Source of the DNA: Halanaerobium polyolivorans
Lineage (GTDB): Bacteria > Bacillota > Halanaerobiia > Halanaerobiales > Halanaerobiaceae
Length of the DNA: 64,000 nt
Assembly (NCBI RefSeq): GCF_020711195.1
Contig: NZ_JAJFAT010000001.1
Coordinates: 1-64,000 of the forward strand
Direction: 5' to 3'
Shown here: positions 1-7,896 of the stretch, piece by piece
Layout: each line of letters begins with the position of its first letter
How positions within the stretch are numbered: the first letter of the stretch is position 1
The notes under the pieces: generated by a model
Told to the model about the DNA's origin: nothing
Seen by the model: only the letters and a program-made list of their open reading frames with translations
Databases searched by the model: none
Made by a program: the position numbers and the translations under genes

Positions 1-92
1 GAGCAATAAAAGCATTAGCTTTTTAAAAAATATATAAGGGAGTCTTATCTCATTTCCAAAAGTTATTTGACACAATCTTTTTCTGCTTTGAT

Positions 93-121
93 TTGCTTAT
101 TGAGCTAAATAATTATATAAT
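93..121 (+). promoter_or_regulatory. Candidate sigma-A promoter of the ruvX operon
   Basis: TTGCTT at 93-98 and TATAAT at 116-121 are separated by 17 bases. The start point would lie near 128, about 30 bases before the ruvX start. The -10 is perfect and the -35 matches four of six positions. The stretch from 1 to 92 holds no gene that I can see. Confidence 0.5.
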
Positions 122-156
122 AATTTATTGAAGAAATAAAAATGGAGGCTGAGAGA

Positions 157-567
157 TTGCGTATACTGGGGATAGATTATGGAAACAAAAGAGTTGGAAT
201 AGCTGTTAGTGATGCTTTAGGTTGGACAGCCCAACCTCTGACAACACTTAAACAGCAGGGACATCAAAAGCTGCTGGCAGAGATCAAAGAATATATAGAA
301 AAATATCAGGTTGAAAAAATTGTTGTAGGCATGCCCTACAGTATGGACGGCAGCAGGGGAAAAAGGGCAGAGATAACCCAGGCTTTTATTAATTTTTTAG
401 AGAATAATTTAGCTATTCCGGTTGAAATACAGGATGAGAGGTTAACTACATCCCAGGCAGAAAATATTCTTTTAGAAGCAGATCTCAGCAGAAAAGATAG
501 AAAAGATGTTATTGACAAAGTTGCTGCAGCTCTAATTTTACAGTCTTATCTTGATTTAAATAATTAA
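157..567 (+). CDS. ruvX: RuvX/YqgF-family RNase H-fold nuclease
   Basis: YqgF/RuvX proteins are small RNase H-like nucleases linked to 16S rRNA 5'-end processing and, in some bacteria, Holliday junction resolution. The N-terminus MRILGIDYGNKRVGIAVSD carries the conserved first Asp; VVGMPYSMDGS and the later DERLTT motif are also family signatures. I start it at TTG 157 rather than ATG 142, because GGAGG at 144-148 sits 8 bases before the TTG and the family normally begins M-R-hydrophobic-L-G. This gives 136 aa, the usual length. It is the first gene of a block that matches Bacillus yrrK-yrzB-yrrL-yrrM-yrrO in order. Confidence 0.93.
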   Translation: MRILGIDYGNKRVGIAVSDALGWTAQPLTTLKQQGHQKLLAEIKEYIEKYQVEKIVVGMPYSMDGSRGKRAEITQAFINFLENNLAIPVEIQDERLTTSQAENILLEADLSRKDRKDVIDKVAAALILQSYLDLNN

Positions 568-589
568 TTATTAGAAAGGGGTAATAATA

Positions 590-853
590 ATGAGTGATGG
601 ACAATTTTGGATCGATGAAGAAAAAAAGCAGCTTGTTTTATCTGATGGTGAAAGTGAAAGTAGATTTTATATAGAGGATGACCTAGTTATCGATGGGACT
701 AAATACCTGATAATCGTTGATTCTGAAGGAGATAAGGATTCAGCAGCCACCGTTATTAAAATAGTTAATGAAGGTGAGGAAGAGCTAATAGTCCCGGTTG
801 AAGATGAAGAAGAATTTAATAAAGTTAAACATGAATATACAAGAAAAGGCTAA
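590..853 (+). CDS. DUF1292 family protein (YrzB-like)
   Basis: A small acidic protein of 87 aa, rich in Asp and Glu, with alternating strands such as FYIEDDLVIDGTKYLIIVDSEGD typical of DUF1292. It sits between ruvX and mltG, exactly where Bacillus has yrzB. An AAAGGGG Shine-Dalgarno precedes the ATG. The family is widespread in Firmicutes; its function is unknown and nothing here adds to it. Confidence 0.85.
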   Translation: MSDGQFWIDEEKKQLVLSDGESESRFYIEDDLVIDGTKYLIIVDSEGDKDSAATVIKIVNEGEEELIVPVEDEEEFNKVKHEYTRKG

Positions 854-882
854 AAATTTAAAGTTATTTTAAAGAGGAGGGT

Positions 883-1890
883 ATGAACTTGAAAAAAAGA
901 GCTTTAATTTTTTTAATTGTAATTTTAATAATGGCTGTTTTTATCAGGGCATACTCTCTTTTAGAAGCGGTTAATGAAAAAGATCAAAGTGAAGAGATAG
1001 TTGAAATAAGAGCAGGTATGTCAGGTCGAGAAATCTCTAATCTTTTGGCAGAAGAAGGTTTGATTAAATCGGCAGATGCCTTCTATATTTTAATCCGACT
1101 TAGAAATCTTAATTTAAGGTCAGGTCATTACAATTTTTCTCCGGCAGATGATGCCTTTACTATTGCAGAGAGCCTTGTTAGAGGAGATGAAATTCAATTT
1201 CAGCTGACCATACCTGAGGGTTTTACGATCAGAGAGATTATTGAGAGGCTCTATAATCTAGAAAGGCCCGATTATGAGAGAGAAAAGTTGGCCGAAGCAT
1301 TTAATAATTATGCCTTAGAACTTGATTTTAAGGAAGCTGAGCTGGAGCGAGAAGAAATTATAGAGCTAGCTGAAGGACTTGTAATTCCTGATACCTATAG
1401 ATTTCCCTTAGGTTTTAGTGAAGAACAGCTGGTTAGAGCACTGCTCAATAATTTCAATCAGCGGAGGCTGCCTAGCTTGAGGGAGGCTGCAGCTGAAAGT
1501 AAATTTGATGCTTATCAGCTGCTGATTATCGCCTCATTGATCGAAACAGAGGGTAAAGTGGAAAGAGAAAACGAGCTCATCGCTTCTGTGATCTATAATC
1601 GTTTGGAGATAGGGATGCCTTTACAGCTGGATGCAACCGTGCAATATGTTTTGGCTGAAAGGAAAACAAGGCTTTTTTATGTTGATCTGGAGGTTGAATC
1701 TCCCTATAATACCTATCAAATTAACCGCTTACCTCCAGCCCCGATTGCAAATCCGGGTGATAAGGCGATTTTAGCTGCAGTAGAACCTGCAGAAAGTGAT
1801 TACCTTTTTTATTTTGCCAGAGAAGATGGCAGCCATGTATTTACAGAAAGTTATCAGGAACACCTAGAAAAACAGCGGCAGTTAAACTAA
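883..1890 (+). CDS. mltG: Endolytic murein transglycosylase MltG
   Basis: MltG cleaves nascent glycan strands in peptidoglycan and so sets their length. The 335-aa protein starts with one transmembrane anchor (about residues 7-24, preceded by Lys-Lys-Arg), then a LysM-like part near 40-100, then the YceG catalytic domain. The catalytic Glu of the family corresponds to Glu221 in ASLIETEG, followed by the conserved ENELIASVIYNRL and the C-terminal NTYQINRLPPAPIANPG. GAGGAGGG lies just before the ATG. It is the third gene of the ruvX block, as in Bacillus (yrrL). Confidence 0.95.
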   Translation: MNLKKRALIFLIVILIMAVFIRAYSLLEAVNEKDQSEEIVEIRAGMSGREISNLLAEEGLIKSADAFYILIRLRNLNLRSGHYNFSPADDAFTIAESLVRGDEIQFQLTIPEGFTIREIIERLYNLERPDYEREKLAEAFNNYALELDFKEAELEREEIIELAEGLVIPDTYRFPLGFSEEQLVRALLNNFNQRRLPSLREAAAESKFDAYQLLIIASLIETEGKVERENELIASVIYNRLEIGMPLQLDATVQYVLAERKTRLFYVDLEVESPYNTYQINRLPPAPIANPGDKAILAAVEPAESDYLFYFAREDGSHVFTESYQEHLEKQRQLN

Positions 1891-1902
1891 TAGGAGCTTA
1901 AA

Positions 1903-2547
1903 ATGCAGAAAACAGAGATCAACCAAAAATTTTCTCAGCAAAAATATATTGAGCCCGAATTTAAAGCTTTAGAAGAGCTCTGCTTAAAAGATCAGATTCC
2001 AATTATCGATCGGGATACAGCAGATTTTTTAAAGCTGCAGTTAAAGATTAAAAAGCCAAAGCGAATTTTAGAAATCGGGACAGCTTATGGTTTTTCTACT
2101 TTATTGATTGCTAAAAATACTCCTCAAATCTCTAAAATTACAAGTATAGAGATCGATGCTTTACGGGCAGATAGAGCAAAAAAGCATATAAAAAGGACTC
2201 CTTATGCTGATAAGATAAATATTAAAACAGGGGATGCTCTTGATATCTTAATGTATTTAAAACAGAATTTTGATTTTATATTTTTGGATGCTGCTAAAGG
2301 GCAGTATCTTTATCTTTTTGAATATATAATGGAGCTTTTAGAACCGGGTGGTCTTTTAGTGGCCGATAATGTCTTATATAAGGGCAAGGTTTTAAAAGCT
2401 AAAAAAACACGAGCTAAAATAAGGACGATTGTAAATAATCTCAGAGAGTATTTAATTATTGTAATGAACCATCCTGAGCTAGATTCTACCATAATTTCAG
2501 CTGGAGATGGGATTGCATTAAGCAGGAGGAAAGATAATAATGGATAA
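1903..2547 (+). CDS. trmR: tRNA 5-hydroxyuridine methyltransferase, TrmR-like
   Basis: A class I SAM-dependent O-methyltransferase of 214 aa. The glycine-rich loop is ILEIGTAYGFST, the acidic end of strand 2 is SIEIDALRADRA, and FIFLDAAKGQY holds the metal- and substrate-associated Asp. In Bacillus the orthologue at this place (YrrM, TrmR) methylates ho5U34 to mo5U in wobble-position tRNAs. The downstream U32 gene makes ho5U, and the two genes overlap by 8 bases, which supports a coupled modification pathway. The substrate assignment rests on gene order and family, not on a unique motif. Confidence 0.82.
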   Translation: MQKTEINQKFSQQKYIEPEFKALEELCLKDQIPIIDRDTADFLKLQLKIKKPKRILEIGTAYGFSTLLIAKNTPQISKITSIEIDALRADRAKKHIKRTPYADKINIKTGDALDILMYLKQNFDFIFLDAAKGQYLYLFEYIMELLEPGGLLVADNVLYKGKVLKAKKTRAKIRTIVNNLREYLIIVMNHPELDSTIISAGDGIALSRRKDNNG

Positions 2548-3775
2548 AATAGAACTGCTGGCCCCGGCCGGTAATTTAGAAAAATTAAAAACTGCCTTTA
2601 ATTTTGGGGCTGATGCTGTATATTGTGGTGGTTTGGACTTTGGACTCAGAGCTGGAGCTGCAAACTTTAGTTTAGAGGAATTAAAAGAGGGCATAGACTA
2701 TGCTCATCAGAGGGATAAAAAAGTTTATCTAACCTTAAATATGATTCCCCATAATCAGGAACTGGCCGAACTTCCCCAGTATATAGAAAAATTAAAAGAA
2801 CTTGCTTTAGATGCTCTGATTATTTCTGATCCGGGTGTTTTTTCTCTGGTCAGAGAAAAGCTGCCGGAAATTGATATTCACATCAGTACTCAGGCCAATA
2901 ATGTGAACTGGGCTTCTGCCCTTTTTTGGGCTGAACAGGGAGCTCAAAGGGTTATTTTGGCCAGAGAACTAAGTTATGAGGAAATTAAAGAGATGGCAGC
3001 TCAATGCAGAGATAAAATAGAGCTGGAAGTATTTATCCATGGGGCAATGTGTATCTCTTATTCAGGCCGCTGTCTTTTAAGCAATTATTTTGTTGATCGA
3101 GATGCCAATCGGGGAGACTGTGCCCAGTCCTGCCGCTGGCAGTATCATCTGGTAGAAGAACAAAGACCAGGTGAATATTATCCGATCGAAGAAAGTAAAG
3201 AAGGGACTTTTATCTTTAACTCCAGGGATTTAAATCTAGCTGAAGAAATACCGGAATTAATAGAGCTGGGTTTAAGCAGTTTAAAAATTGAAGGCAGGAT
3301 GAAAAGTGTTCATTATGCTGCGACTGTGGTTAATACCTACCGCCAGATCATAGATAATTATTATCAAGACCCGGCAGATTATCAGCCTGATCAGGAGCTT
3401 TTAGCAGAATTAAGAAAGATCTCCCACCGTGATTACAGCAAAGGCTTTTATTATGGTAAACCAGGGGCTGAAGGTCAGCGTTATCAAAGTTCTTCTTATC
3501 TAAGAAGCTATGATTTTATGGGAGTTGTCAAAAAGGAGCTTAAAGCAAAAAATGAAATCCTGGTAGAAGTTAGAAATAAGATATTTAAAGGTGATAATTT
3601 GGAGGTCCTTGCTCCAGGTGAAAGAGCTTATTCTTTTAAGGTAGATTATATTATAAATTCTGAAGGTGATCAGGTTGAGGCAGCTCCTCATCCTAAAGAA
3701 CTGATAATTATCGGTACAGAAAAAGATATTAAAGCTGGTTCTTTGCTGAGAAGAGAAAAAAATCAGAAGCAATAA
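2540..3775 (+). CDS. trhP: Peptidase U32 family protein, TrhP-like (tRNA wobble U hydroxylation)
   Basis: A 411-aa U32-family protein. It starts with IELLAPAGNLEKLKTAFNFGADAVYCGG and contains the cysteine-rich stretch EVFIHGAMCISYSGRCLLSNYF followed by GDCAQSCRW, which bind an iron-sulfur cluster in characterised members. Despite the name, members such as TrhP act with prephenate to hydroxylate tRNA U34. Bacillus has two tandem copies here (yrrN, yrrO). This window has only one, and its length resembles the larger YrrO type. It starts inside trmR (8-base overlap), so translation is probably coupled. Confidence 0.83.
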   Translation: MDKIELLAPAGNLEKLKTAFNFGADAVYCGGLDFGLRAGAANFSLEELKEGIDYAHQRDKKVYLTLNMIPHNQELAELPQYIEKLKELALDALIISDPGVFSLVREKLPEIDIHISTQANNVNWASALFWAEQGAQRVILARELSYEEIKEMAAQCRDKIELEVFIHGAMCISYSGRCLLSNYFVDRDANRGDCAQSCRWQYHLVEEQRPGEYYPIEESKEGTFIFNSRDLNLAEEIPELIELGLSSLKIEGRMKSVHYAATVVNTYRQIIDNYYQDPADYQPDQELLAELRKISHRDYSKGFYYGKPGAEGQRYQSSSYLRSYDFMGVVKKELKAKNEILVEVRNKIFKGDNLEVLAPGERAYSFKVDYIINSEGDQVEAAPHPKELIIIGTEKDIKAGSLLRREKNQKQ

Positions 3776-3791
3776 GGAGAGCTAAAATATA

Positions 3792-4010
3792 ATGAAAGAC
3801 ACAAAAAAACTAAGATATAAGGTTGATCCTAAAGAAATAAATTTTATCGATATGATCATCAAAGCCTATGAAGGAATTGGAACTGTTAATGTTGATCATG
3901 ATAATCCAGGTCAGATCTGGATAGATGTAACAGCAGGAACCGAGCAAGAAGTAAAAGAAGTTATGGCTGATCTAGGAGATCAGTTTTATGTAGAACTTAT
4001 AGAGGAATAA
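3792..4010 (+). CDS. DUF4911 domain protein
   Basis: A 72-aa protein with a beta-alpha-beta-like pattern: KLRYKVDPKEINFIDMIIKAYEGIGTV, then a Gln-Ile-Trp-Ile-Asp strand, then a C-terminal helix TEQEVKEVMADL. This matches the small DUF4911 family often found next to U32 genes in Clostridia-like bacteria. It may be a small substrate- or RNA-binding partner, but that is speculation. AAGGAG lies 9-14 bases upstream of the ATG, and the gene follows trhP by 16 bases. Confidence 0.7.
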   Translation: MKDTKKLRYKVDPKEINFIDMIIKAYEGIGTVNVDHDNPGQIWIDVTAGTEQEVKEVMADLGDQFYVELIEE

Positions 4011-4054
4011 TTGTTAAAGAATTTACAAAAGCTAAAATTGTAAAAAAAGAACAT

Positions 4055-4083
4055 TTGACTTTAGTTAATTTATTGTTTATTAT
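4055..4083 (+). promoter_or_regulatory. Candidate promoter of the SleB-like hydrolase gene
   Basis: TTGACT at 4055-4060 and TATTAT at 4078-4083 with a 17-base spacer. Transcription would start near 4090, giving a leader of about 105 bases that carries a Spo0A-box-like GTCGACAAC at 4173-4181. The region between 4011 and 4194 holds no ORF that I trust. Confidence 0.55.
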
Positions 4084-4194
4084 AAGGGTGAGATTTGATA
4101 TAACTACTGATAAGGAAATAAGTGGAGACAATGAAGATCAAAGGAGGACATATATTTTAGAGATAATTATAAGTCGACAACAGGGAGGTATAAG

Positions 4195-4887
4195 ATGATG
4201 TTGAGGAAAAGAACTATTTTATTCTCACTTCTAATTCTCCTCATAATGGTTACTTTCGTAAATGTAGATCAGGCTGATGCTGATTACTTAAATGAATTTG
4301 GCAGCAGAGTTCTGAGTAGAGGCAACGAAGGTTTAGATGTAGCAGTATTACAGCAGAAATTAAAACAATTAAATTATTATAATAACAGTTTAGATGGACT
4401 ATATGGAGATGCAACAGCGGCAGCGGTAAAAAACTTTCAGCGTGATAATGATTTAAAAGCTGATGGTGTATTTGCTGAAGCTGAATTCGAAATAATACCA
4501 GAATTTGATATATATGAGGATTACAATATATCAAGAGATGAGTTAATATTACTTGCGAGAGTTATTCACGGAGAAGCTAGAGGTGAAAGCTTTAAAGGTA
4601 AGATTGCAGTTGGCTCAGTTATAATGAACAGGGTTGAGAGTAATCAATTCCCCAATACTATTAGAGGTGTTGTTACTCAAAGAGGTCAGTTCAGCAGTTT
4701 GATGGATGGACAGGCAAATTACCATCCCACAGAAAGTGAAATCGCTGCTGCAAGAGCTGCACTTTTAGGTTATGATCCAACCAGAGGTTCGATCTTTTTC
4801 TATAATCCAGATGTGGCAACAAACACAGCCTGGATATCCAGAAGAGATTTTGTAACCAGAATTGGAGAACATGTTTTTCTCCGCTAA
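4195..4887 (+). CDS. Exported SleB-like cell wall hydrolase with peptidoglycan-binding domain
   Basis: 230 aa with a signal peptide (RKRT then a hydrophobic run to about residue 25, QADADY after it). Next comes a PG_binding_1 domain (about 40-95: SRGNEGLDVAVLQQKLKQLNYY, DGLYGDATAAAVKNFQRDN) and a C-terminal Hydrolase_2 domain (about 115-230: LLARVIHGEARGE, GKIAVGSVIMNRV, GVVTQRGQFSS). This architecture is that of SleB/CwlJ, lytic transglycosylase-like enzymes that act on spore cortex or vegetative wall. GGGAGG at 4183-4188 serves ATG 4195, with ATG 4198 also possible. Whether it acts in germination or in growth cannot be told. It is followed by a terminator shared with abrB. Confidence 0.85.
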   Translation: MMLRKRTILFSLLILLIMVTFVNVDQADADYLNEFGSRVLSRGNEGLDVAVLQQKLKQLNYYNNSLDGLYGDATAAAVKNFQRDNDLKADGVFAEAEFEIIPEFDIYEDYNISRDELILLARVIHGEARGESFKGKIAVGSVIMNRVESNQFPNTIRGVVTQRGQFSSLMDGQANYHPTESEIAAARAALLGYDPTRGSIFFYNPDVATNTAWISRRDFVTRIGEHVFLR

Positions 4888-4908
4888 AATTAAAAAATAA
4901 AAGTAAAT

Positions 4909-4943
4909 AAAAAAAGTAGCACCTATTTAAGGTGCTATTTTTT
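4909..4943. terminator. Bidirectional rho-independent terminator
   Basis: TAGCACC at 4917-4923 pairs with GGTGCTA at 4931-4937. A T-run follows at 4938-4943 and an A-run precedes at 4909-4915, so the hairpin can stop transcription of the hydrolase gene (plus) and of abrB (minus). Confidence 0.8.
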
Positions 4944-4988
4944 AAAGTTAAAGATTCAATTTTTGTAAAAGATGGTTTTTTTTATTTT

Positions 4989-5240
4989 TTAGTCTTGGGT
5001 TAATTCGTTCATGTTGTCCATACATTCTCCACAGATAGTTCTACCTTTATATTCTATAGTGTCATCTGCACTTCCACAGAATATGCAGGCCGGTTCATAT
5101 TTCTTTAAAACTATTTTTTCTTCGTCAACAAAGATTTCCATTGGATCTTTTTTATTGATATTCATGGTTTTTCTTAGTTCAATAGGGATTACCATTCTAC
5201 CCAGATCATCGATTTTACGGACAATACCAGTAGATTTCAT
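4989..5240 (-). CDS. abrB: AbrB/SpoVT-family transition-state regulator
   Basis: An 83-aa DNA-binding protein with the classical swapped-hairpin N-terminus MKSTGIVRKIDDLGRMVIPI followed by ELRKTMNI. The C-terminus has CIFC and CGEC pairs that look like a small zinc ribbon, common in clostridial AbrB relatives. In Bacillus AbrB represses post-exponential genes and is itself repressed by Spo0A. Here a consensus Spo0A-box-like site lies just downstream of the abrB -10. AAGAAAGGAG precedes the ATG on the minus strand. Confidence 0.9.
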   Translation of the reverse strand: MKSTGIVRKIDDLGRMVIPIELRKTMNINKKDPMEIFVDEEKIVLKKYEPACIFCGSADDTIEYKGRTICGECMDNMNELTQD

Positions 5241-5264
5241 ATTAACACTCCTTTCTTAACAATT

Positions 5265-5273
5265 TTCGACAAA
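5265..5273 (-). promoter_or_regulatory. Spo0A-box-like site in the abrB leader
   Basis: On the minus strand this reads TTTGTCGAA, matching the known 0A-box consensus TTTGTCRAA. It lies about 10-18 bases after the predicted abrB start point, a position compatible with repression. Direct observation of the sequence; Spo0A binding is inferred. Confidence 0.6.
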
Positions 5274-5289
5274 TTATACTGTTTATTTC

Positions 5290-5318
5290 ATTATACTATC
5301 AATATTTGGAATAGTCAA
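5290..5318 (-). promoter_or_regulatory. Sigma-A promoter of abrB
   Basis: On the minus strand TTGACT (5318-5313) and TATAAT (5295-5290) are 17 bases apart. The near-perfect match suggests strong basal expression that needs a repressor to switch it off. Confidence 0.75.
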
Positions 5319-5442
5319 TAGTAAATCATTATTTTTTTAAGTAAATTTTGGATAATTATACCGCAAATTTAAAATTTCTTGTTAATTTTTTGCTTTTTTT
5401 ATGTTAAAATATAAGTAATGACAAAAAAGCGAGGTGTAAAAA

Positions 5443-5877
5443 ATGAGAAATTTCAAAGAAAAATTTAAACTTAAATTAGCAGAAAACAACTATAAATTTA
5501 CCAGACAAAGAGAATTAATAGTTGAGACCATAGTTGAAAACGAAAACTGGCATTTTAATGCTGAAGAGCTTTTTGAGGCTGTTAAAGAAAAAGATTCTGA
5601 AATAGGGATGGCCACTATCTACAGAACTTTAGAGCTTTTAGAAAAATTGGATTTGATCCATACTTTAGATTTTAATGAAGAATCAAGGGTTTATGAACTA
5701 TATATAGAAGAACAACACCATCACCATCTAATCTGCAAGGGGTGTGGTAAATTGGTGGAGTTTAGTGATCAGGGCATAGAAGACTTTGAAAAAGAACTGG
5801 AAGCTAAATATGATTTTTGCATAGATGAGCATAAACTCAAATTCTTTGGTTACTGTAGGGAATGCAGGGATAAATAA
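5443..5877 (+). CDS. Fur-family metal-dependent or peroxide-sensing repressor
   Basis: 144 aa: an N-terminal winged helix (about 1-85; KFTRQRELIVETI, ATIYRTLELLEKLDLI) and a C-terminal dimerisation domain. The latter has EQHHHHLICKGCGKLVEF and YCREC, so two CxxC pairs for the structural zinc plus the His-rich regulatory site. Whether it is Fur, PerR or Zur cannot be decided from the motifs alone. It is divergent from abrB. GCGAGG lies 9 bases before the ATG, and an extended -10 (TGTTAAAAT, 5402-5410) may serve as its promoter. Confidence 0.9.
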   Translation: MRNFKEKFKLKLAENNYKFTRQRELIVETIVENENWHFNAEELFEAVKEKDSEIGMATIYRTLELLEKLDLIHTLDFNEESRVYELYIEEQHHHHLICKGCGKLVEFSDQGIEDFEKELEAKYDFCIDEHKLKFFGYCRECRDK

Positions 5878-5961
5878 ATAATTAACAAGGATTTTTTTTA
5901 TCTTTAGAGAATATACTATATAGAGTAAGCTAGAATATATGCAGAGAGGTAGGTCTAAATT

Positions 5962-6657
5962 ATGGAGCAACCCACTAAACAGTGTTTAAAAGATCTAATA
6001 GTCTTTCAAAATCTCGAAGCAGAAGAATTAGAGATGATATGTCAAAAATCCTTTGCCAAACACTATCAAAAGGGTGAAGTTATTTTTTTTGAAAATGACA
6101 GTGTAAAAAAACTATATCTTTTGATCAAGGGCAAGGTTAAATTATCGATGCTTTCTGCTGAAGGTAAGGAAAAGGTTTTAACCATTCTTCAGGAGGGTGA
6201 TATTTTTGGGGAACTTTCTCTTTTTGATGAAGATCCTCATCCCCTGACAGCAGAGGTCATAGAAGAGGCCAGACTTTTAATTATACCCTGGAATGATATG
6301 GAGCAAATAATTATGAAAAGGCCCAGTATGGCCATCAAGATTATTGAGGCTCTTTCTAAAAAGACCAGGCTCTTAACCAGTCAGGTCAGAGAATTAGTTT
6401 TCCAGGATGCTGCCGGCAGACTGGCCAGCCTTTTATCACGTCTGGCAGAAGATTTTGGCAGGGAGATAGAAGAAGGTACGGTAATCGACCTTGTTTTAAC
6501 CCATCAAGAAATCGCCAACTTGATCGGTTCATCCAGGGTAACGGTAACAAAATTAATCAACCGCTTTATAGATGATGGTATGATCACAATCAAAAAACGA
6601 AAAATTATAATCAAAGATTTTGAATCATTGGGGGAAAAGCTGCAGACTATTTTTTAA
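5962..6657 (+). CDS. Crp/Fnr-family transcription regulator
   Basis: 231 aa with an N-terminal cyclic-nucleotide-type sensor (about 10-125; KGEVIFFENDSVKKLYLLIKG, GDIFGELSLFDEDPHPLTAE) and a C-terminal winged helix. The recognition region is LTHQEIANLIGSSRVTVTKLI (about 185-205). There is no Fnr-type N-terminal Cys cluster, so it is probably not an oxygen-labile Fnr. The effector and targets are unknown. It ends at the 6716 terminator and so forms a one-gene unit. Confidence 0.88.
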   Translation: MEQPTKQCLKDLIVFQNLEAEELEMICQKSFAKHYQKGEVIFFENDSVKKLYLLIKGKVKLSMLSAEGKEKVLTILQEGDIFGELSLFDEDPHPLTAEVIEEARLLIIPWNDMEQIIMKRPSMAIKIIEALSKKTRLLTSQVRELVFQDAAGRLASLLSRLAEDFGREIEEGTVIDLVLTHQEIANLIGSSRVTVTKLINRFIDDGMITIKKRKIIIKDFESLGEKLQTIF

Positions 6658-6715
6658 TAATTTAGTAGTTAAATATTAATCCTGGTGATTTAGAACAATT
6701 TACATATCTAAAAAG

Positions 6716-6741
6716 CGCTGGATTATTTGCCAGCGTTTTTT
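6716..6741 (+). terminator. Rho-independent terminator after the crp/fnr-family gene
   Basis: CGCTGG at 6716-6721 pairs with CCAGCG at 6730-6735, then T-run 6736-6741. Confidence 0.8.
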
Positions 6742-6775
6742 GCAATTGAAAAGAAAATATGAGGAGGAAGAAAAA

Positions 6776-7669
6776 ATGAGCATCTTTATACCTAATAATG
6801 AAACTAAATTATATGGACTTTTGGGTAAAACATTAAGTCACTCTATTTCACCTTCACTACACAATACTGGTTTTAGAGATTTAGATATCAATGCACTTTA
6901 TTTAATGCTTGAATGTAAAGAAAAAGAGTATTTAGAAGACTATATTCAATCTTTAAAAAACTTAAACTTTGGTGGTTGGAATGTAACAATACCCTATAAG
7001 GAAGCTATTATACCCTATTTAAATGGTTTTTCTTCCCTGGCCAGAGATGCAGGGGCTGTAAATACAGTTTTAAATAGAAGGGGTAGATTAACCGGCTATA
7101 ATACCGATGTAATTGGTTTTCAGCGTCAGATCGAAGAGGCTGGTTTCGTTGTTAAAGATAAAAAAGCGGTTGTTATAGGTGCAGGTGGTGCTGCTAGAGC
7201 AGTAATTGCTGCCTTGATTCAACTTAATTTAGCAGAGGTGATAATAGTAAACAGAAGCAAAGCTAATGCAGAAGAACTGGTAGAAATATTTAAAGAAAAA
7301 GAAAGTAAAACAGAATTTTCTGCTGCCGCTCTTAAAGAAAGTGAATATAAAGAGCTGCTTAAAGGAGCAGATTTGATCGTAAATACAACTCCAGTTGGAA
7401 TGTACAGTGATAAAAGTCAAAAAAAATTAGTTATTAACCCCGAATATCTCAATGAAAATCAATTTGTGGTTGATTTAATCTATAATCCTCTAAAAACAGA
7501 ACTGCTCAAAGAAGCAGAAAAAAAAGGAGCTCAGATCGGAAATGGTTTACCTACCTTGATCTATCAAGCAGAAGCTGCTTTTAAACTCTGGACTAAAGAA
7601 ATGCCTAAAAAAAGAAAATGGAAAGAGATTGCAGAAAAAGCGGTAAGGGAGATGGTAGTAGAAGACTAA
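6776..7669 (+). CDS. aroE: Shikimate dehydrogenase
   Basis: AroE reduces 3-dehydroshikimate to shikimate with NADPH. Motifs: the substrate-binding YGLLGKTLSHSISPSLHN, the catalytic Lys in NVTIPYKEAI, the Rossmann loop VVIGAGGAARAV, and C-terminal NGLPTLIYQAEAAFKLWT. Length is 297 aa when started at ATG 6776, which has GAGGAGGA at 6761-6768. The longer frame from TTG 6740 would begin within the upstream terminator. Other shikimate genes of the window (aroKB, aroQ) are 40 kb away. Confidence 0.95.
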   Translation: MSIFIPNNETKLYGLLGKTLSHSISPSLHNTGFRDLDINALYLMLECKEKEYLEDYIQSLKNLNFGGWNVTIPYKEAIIPYLNGFSSLARDAGAVNTVLNRRGRLTGYNTDVIGFQRQIEEAGFVVKDKKAVVIGAGGAARAVIAALIQLNLAEVIIVNRSKANAEELVEIFKEKESKTEFSAAALKESEYKELLKGADLIVNTTPVGMYSDKSQKKLVINPEYLNENQFVVDLIYNPLKTELLKEAEKKGAQIGNGLPTLIYQAEAAFKLWTKEMPKKRKWKEIAEKAVREMVVED

Positions 7670-7670
7670 T

Positions 7671-7679
7671 TTCGACAAA
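7671..7679 (-). promoter_or_regulatory. Spo0A-box-like site between aroE and pilB
   Basis: TTCGACAAA on the plus strand, TTTGTCGAA on the minus strand: the same 9-mer as in the abrB leader. It starts 2 bases after the aroE stop. Binding by Spo0A is inferred from the consensus only. Confidence 0.35.
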
Positions 7680-7683
7680 TAAA

Positions 7684-7714
7684 ATATGGTACTTAAGTAC
7701 CATATCTTTTTTTT
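7684..7714 (+). terminator. Terminator of aroE formed by a perfect 22-base palindrome
   Basis: ATATGGTAC at 7684-7692 and GTACCATAT at 7697-7705 enclose TTAA, and a run of eight T follows from 7707. The T-run marks it as a terminator. Confidence 0.75.
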
Positions 7715-7896
7715 ATAAAACCCGTTATAATAGTTGATATATGGATACTTGTATACTTTTAAAATTTTTTTGAACTTCAGTCAAAATTTTGCAGGAATAA
7801 TTATATAATTAGAGAATATATATAATACATCAGCAATTATTTACAATTTTAAATTAAAATCGACAAAAAACATTATTTTTCTAAGGAGATATTTTT
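7715..7896 (+). promoter_or_regulatory. Leader region of the pilus operon
   Basis: An AT-rich stretch without an ORF. TATAAT hexamers occur at 7804-7809 and 7821-7826, but neither has a convincing -35 at 16-18 bases. A Spo0A-box-like ATCGACAAA lies at 7859-7867, shortly before the pilB Shine-Dalgarno AAGGAG. The operon promoter is probably here but cannot be fixed. Confidence 0.35.

Noticed and set aside
2540-3775. Collagenase-type protease
   Set aside because: Peptidase U32 is a historic label. Position after trmR and the Cys pattern support tRNA hydroxylation.
7684-7705. 22-base perfect palindrome as an operator
   Set aside because: The run of eight T directly behind it and the position after aroE fit a terminator better.
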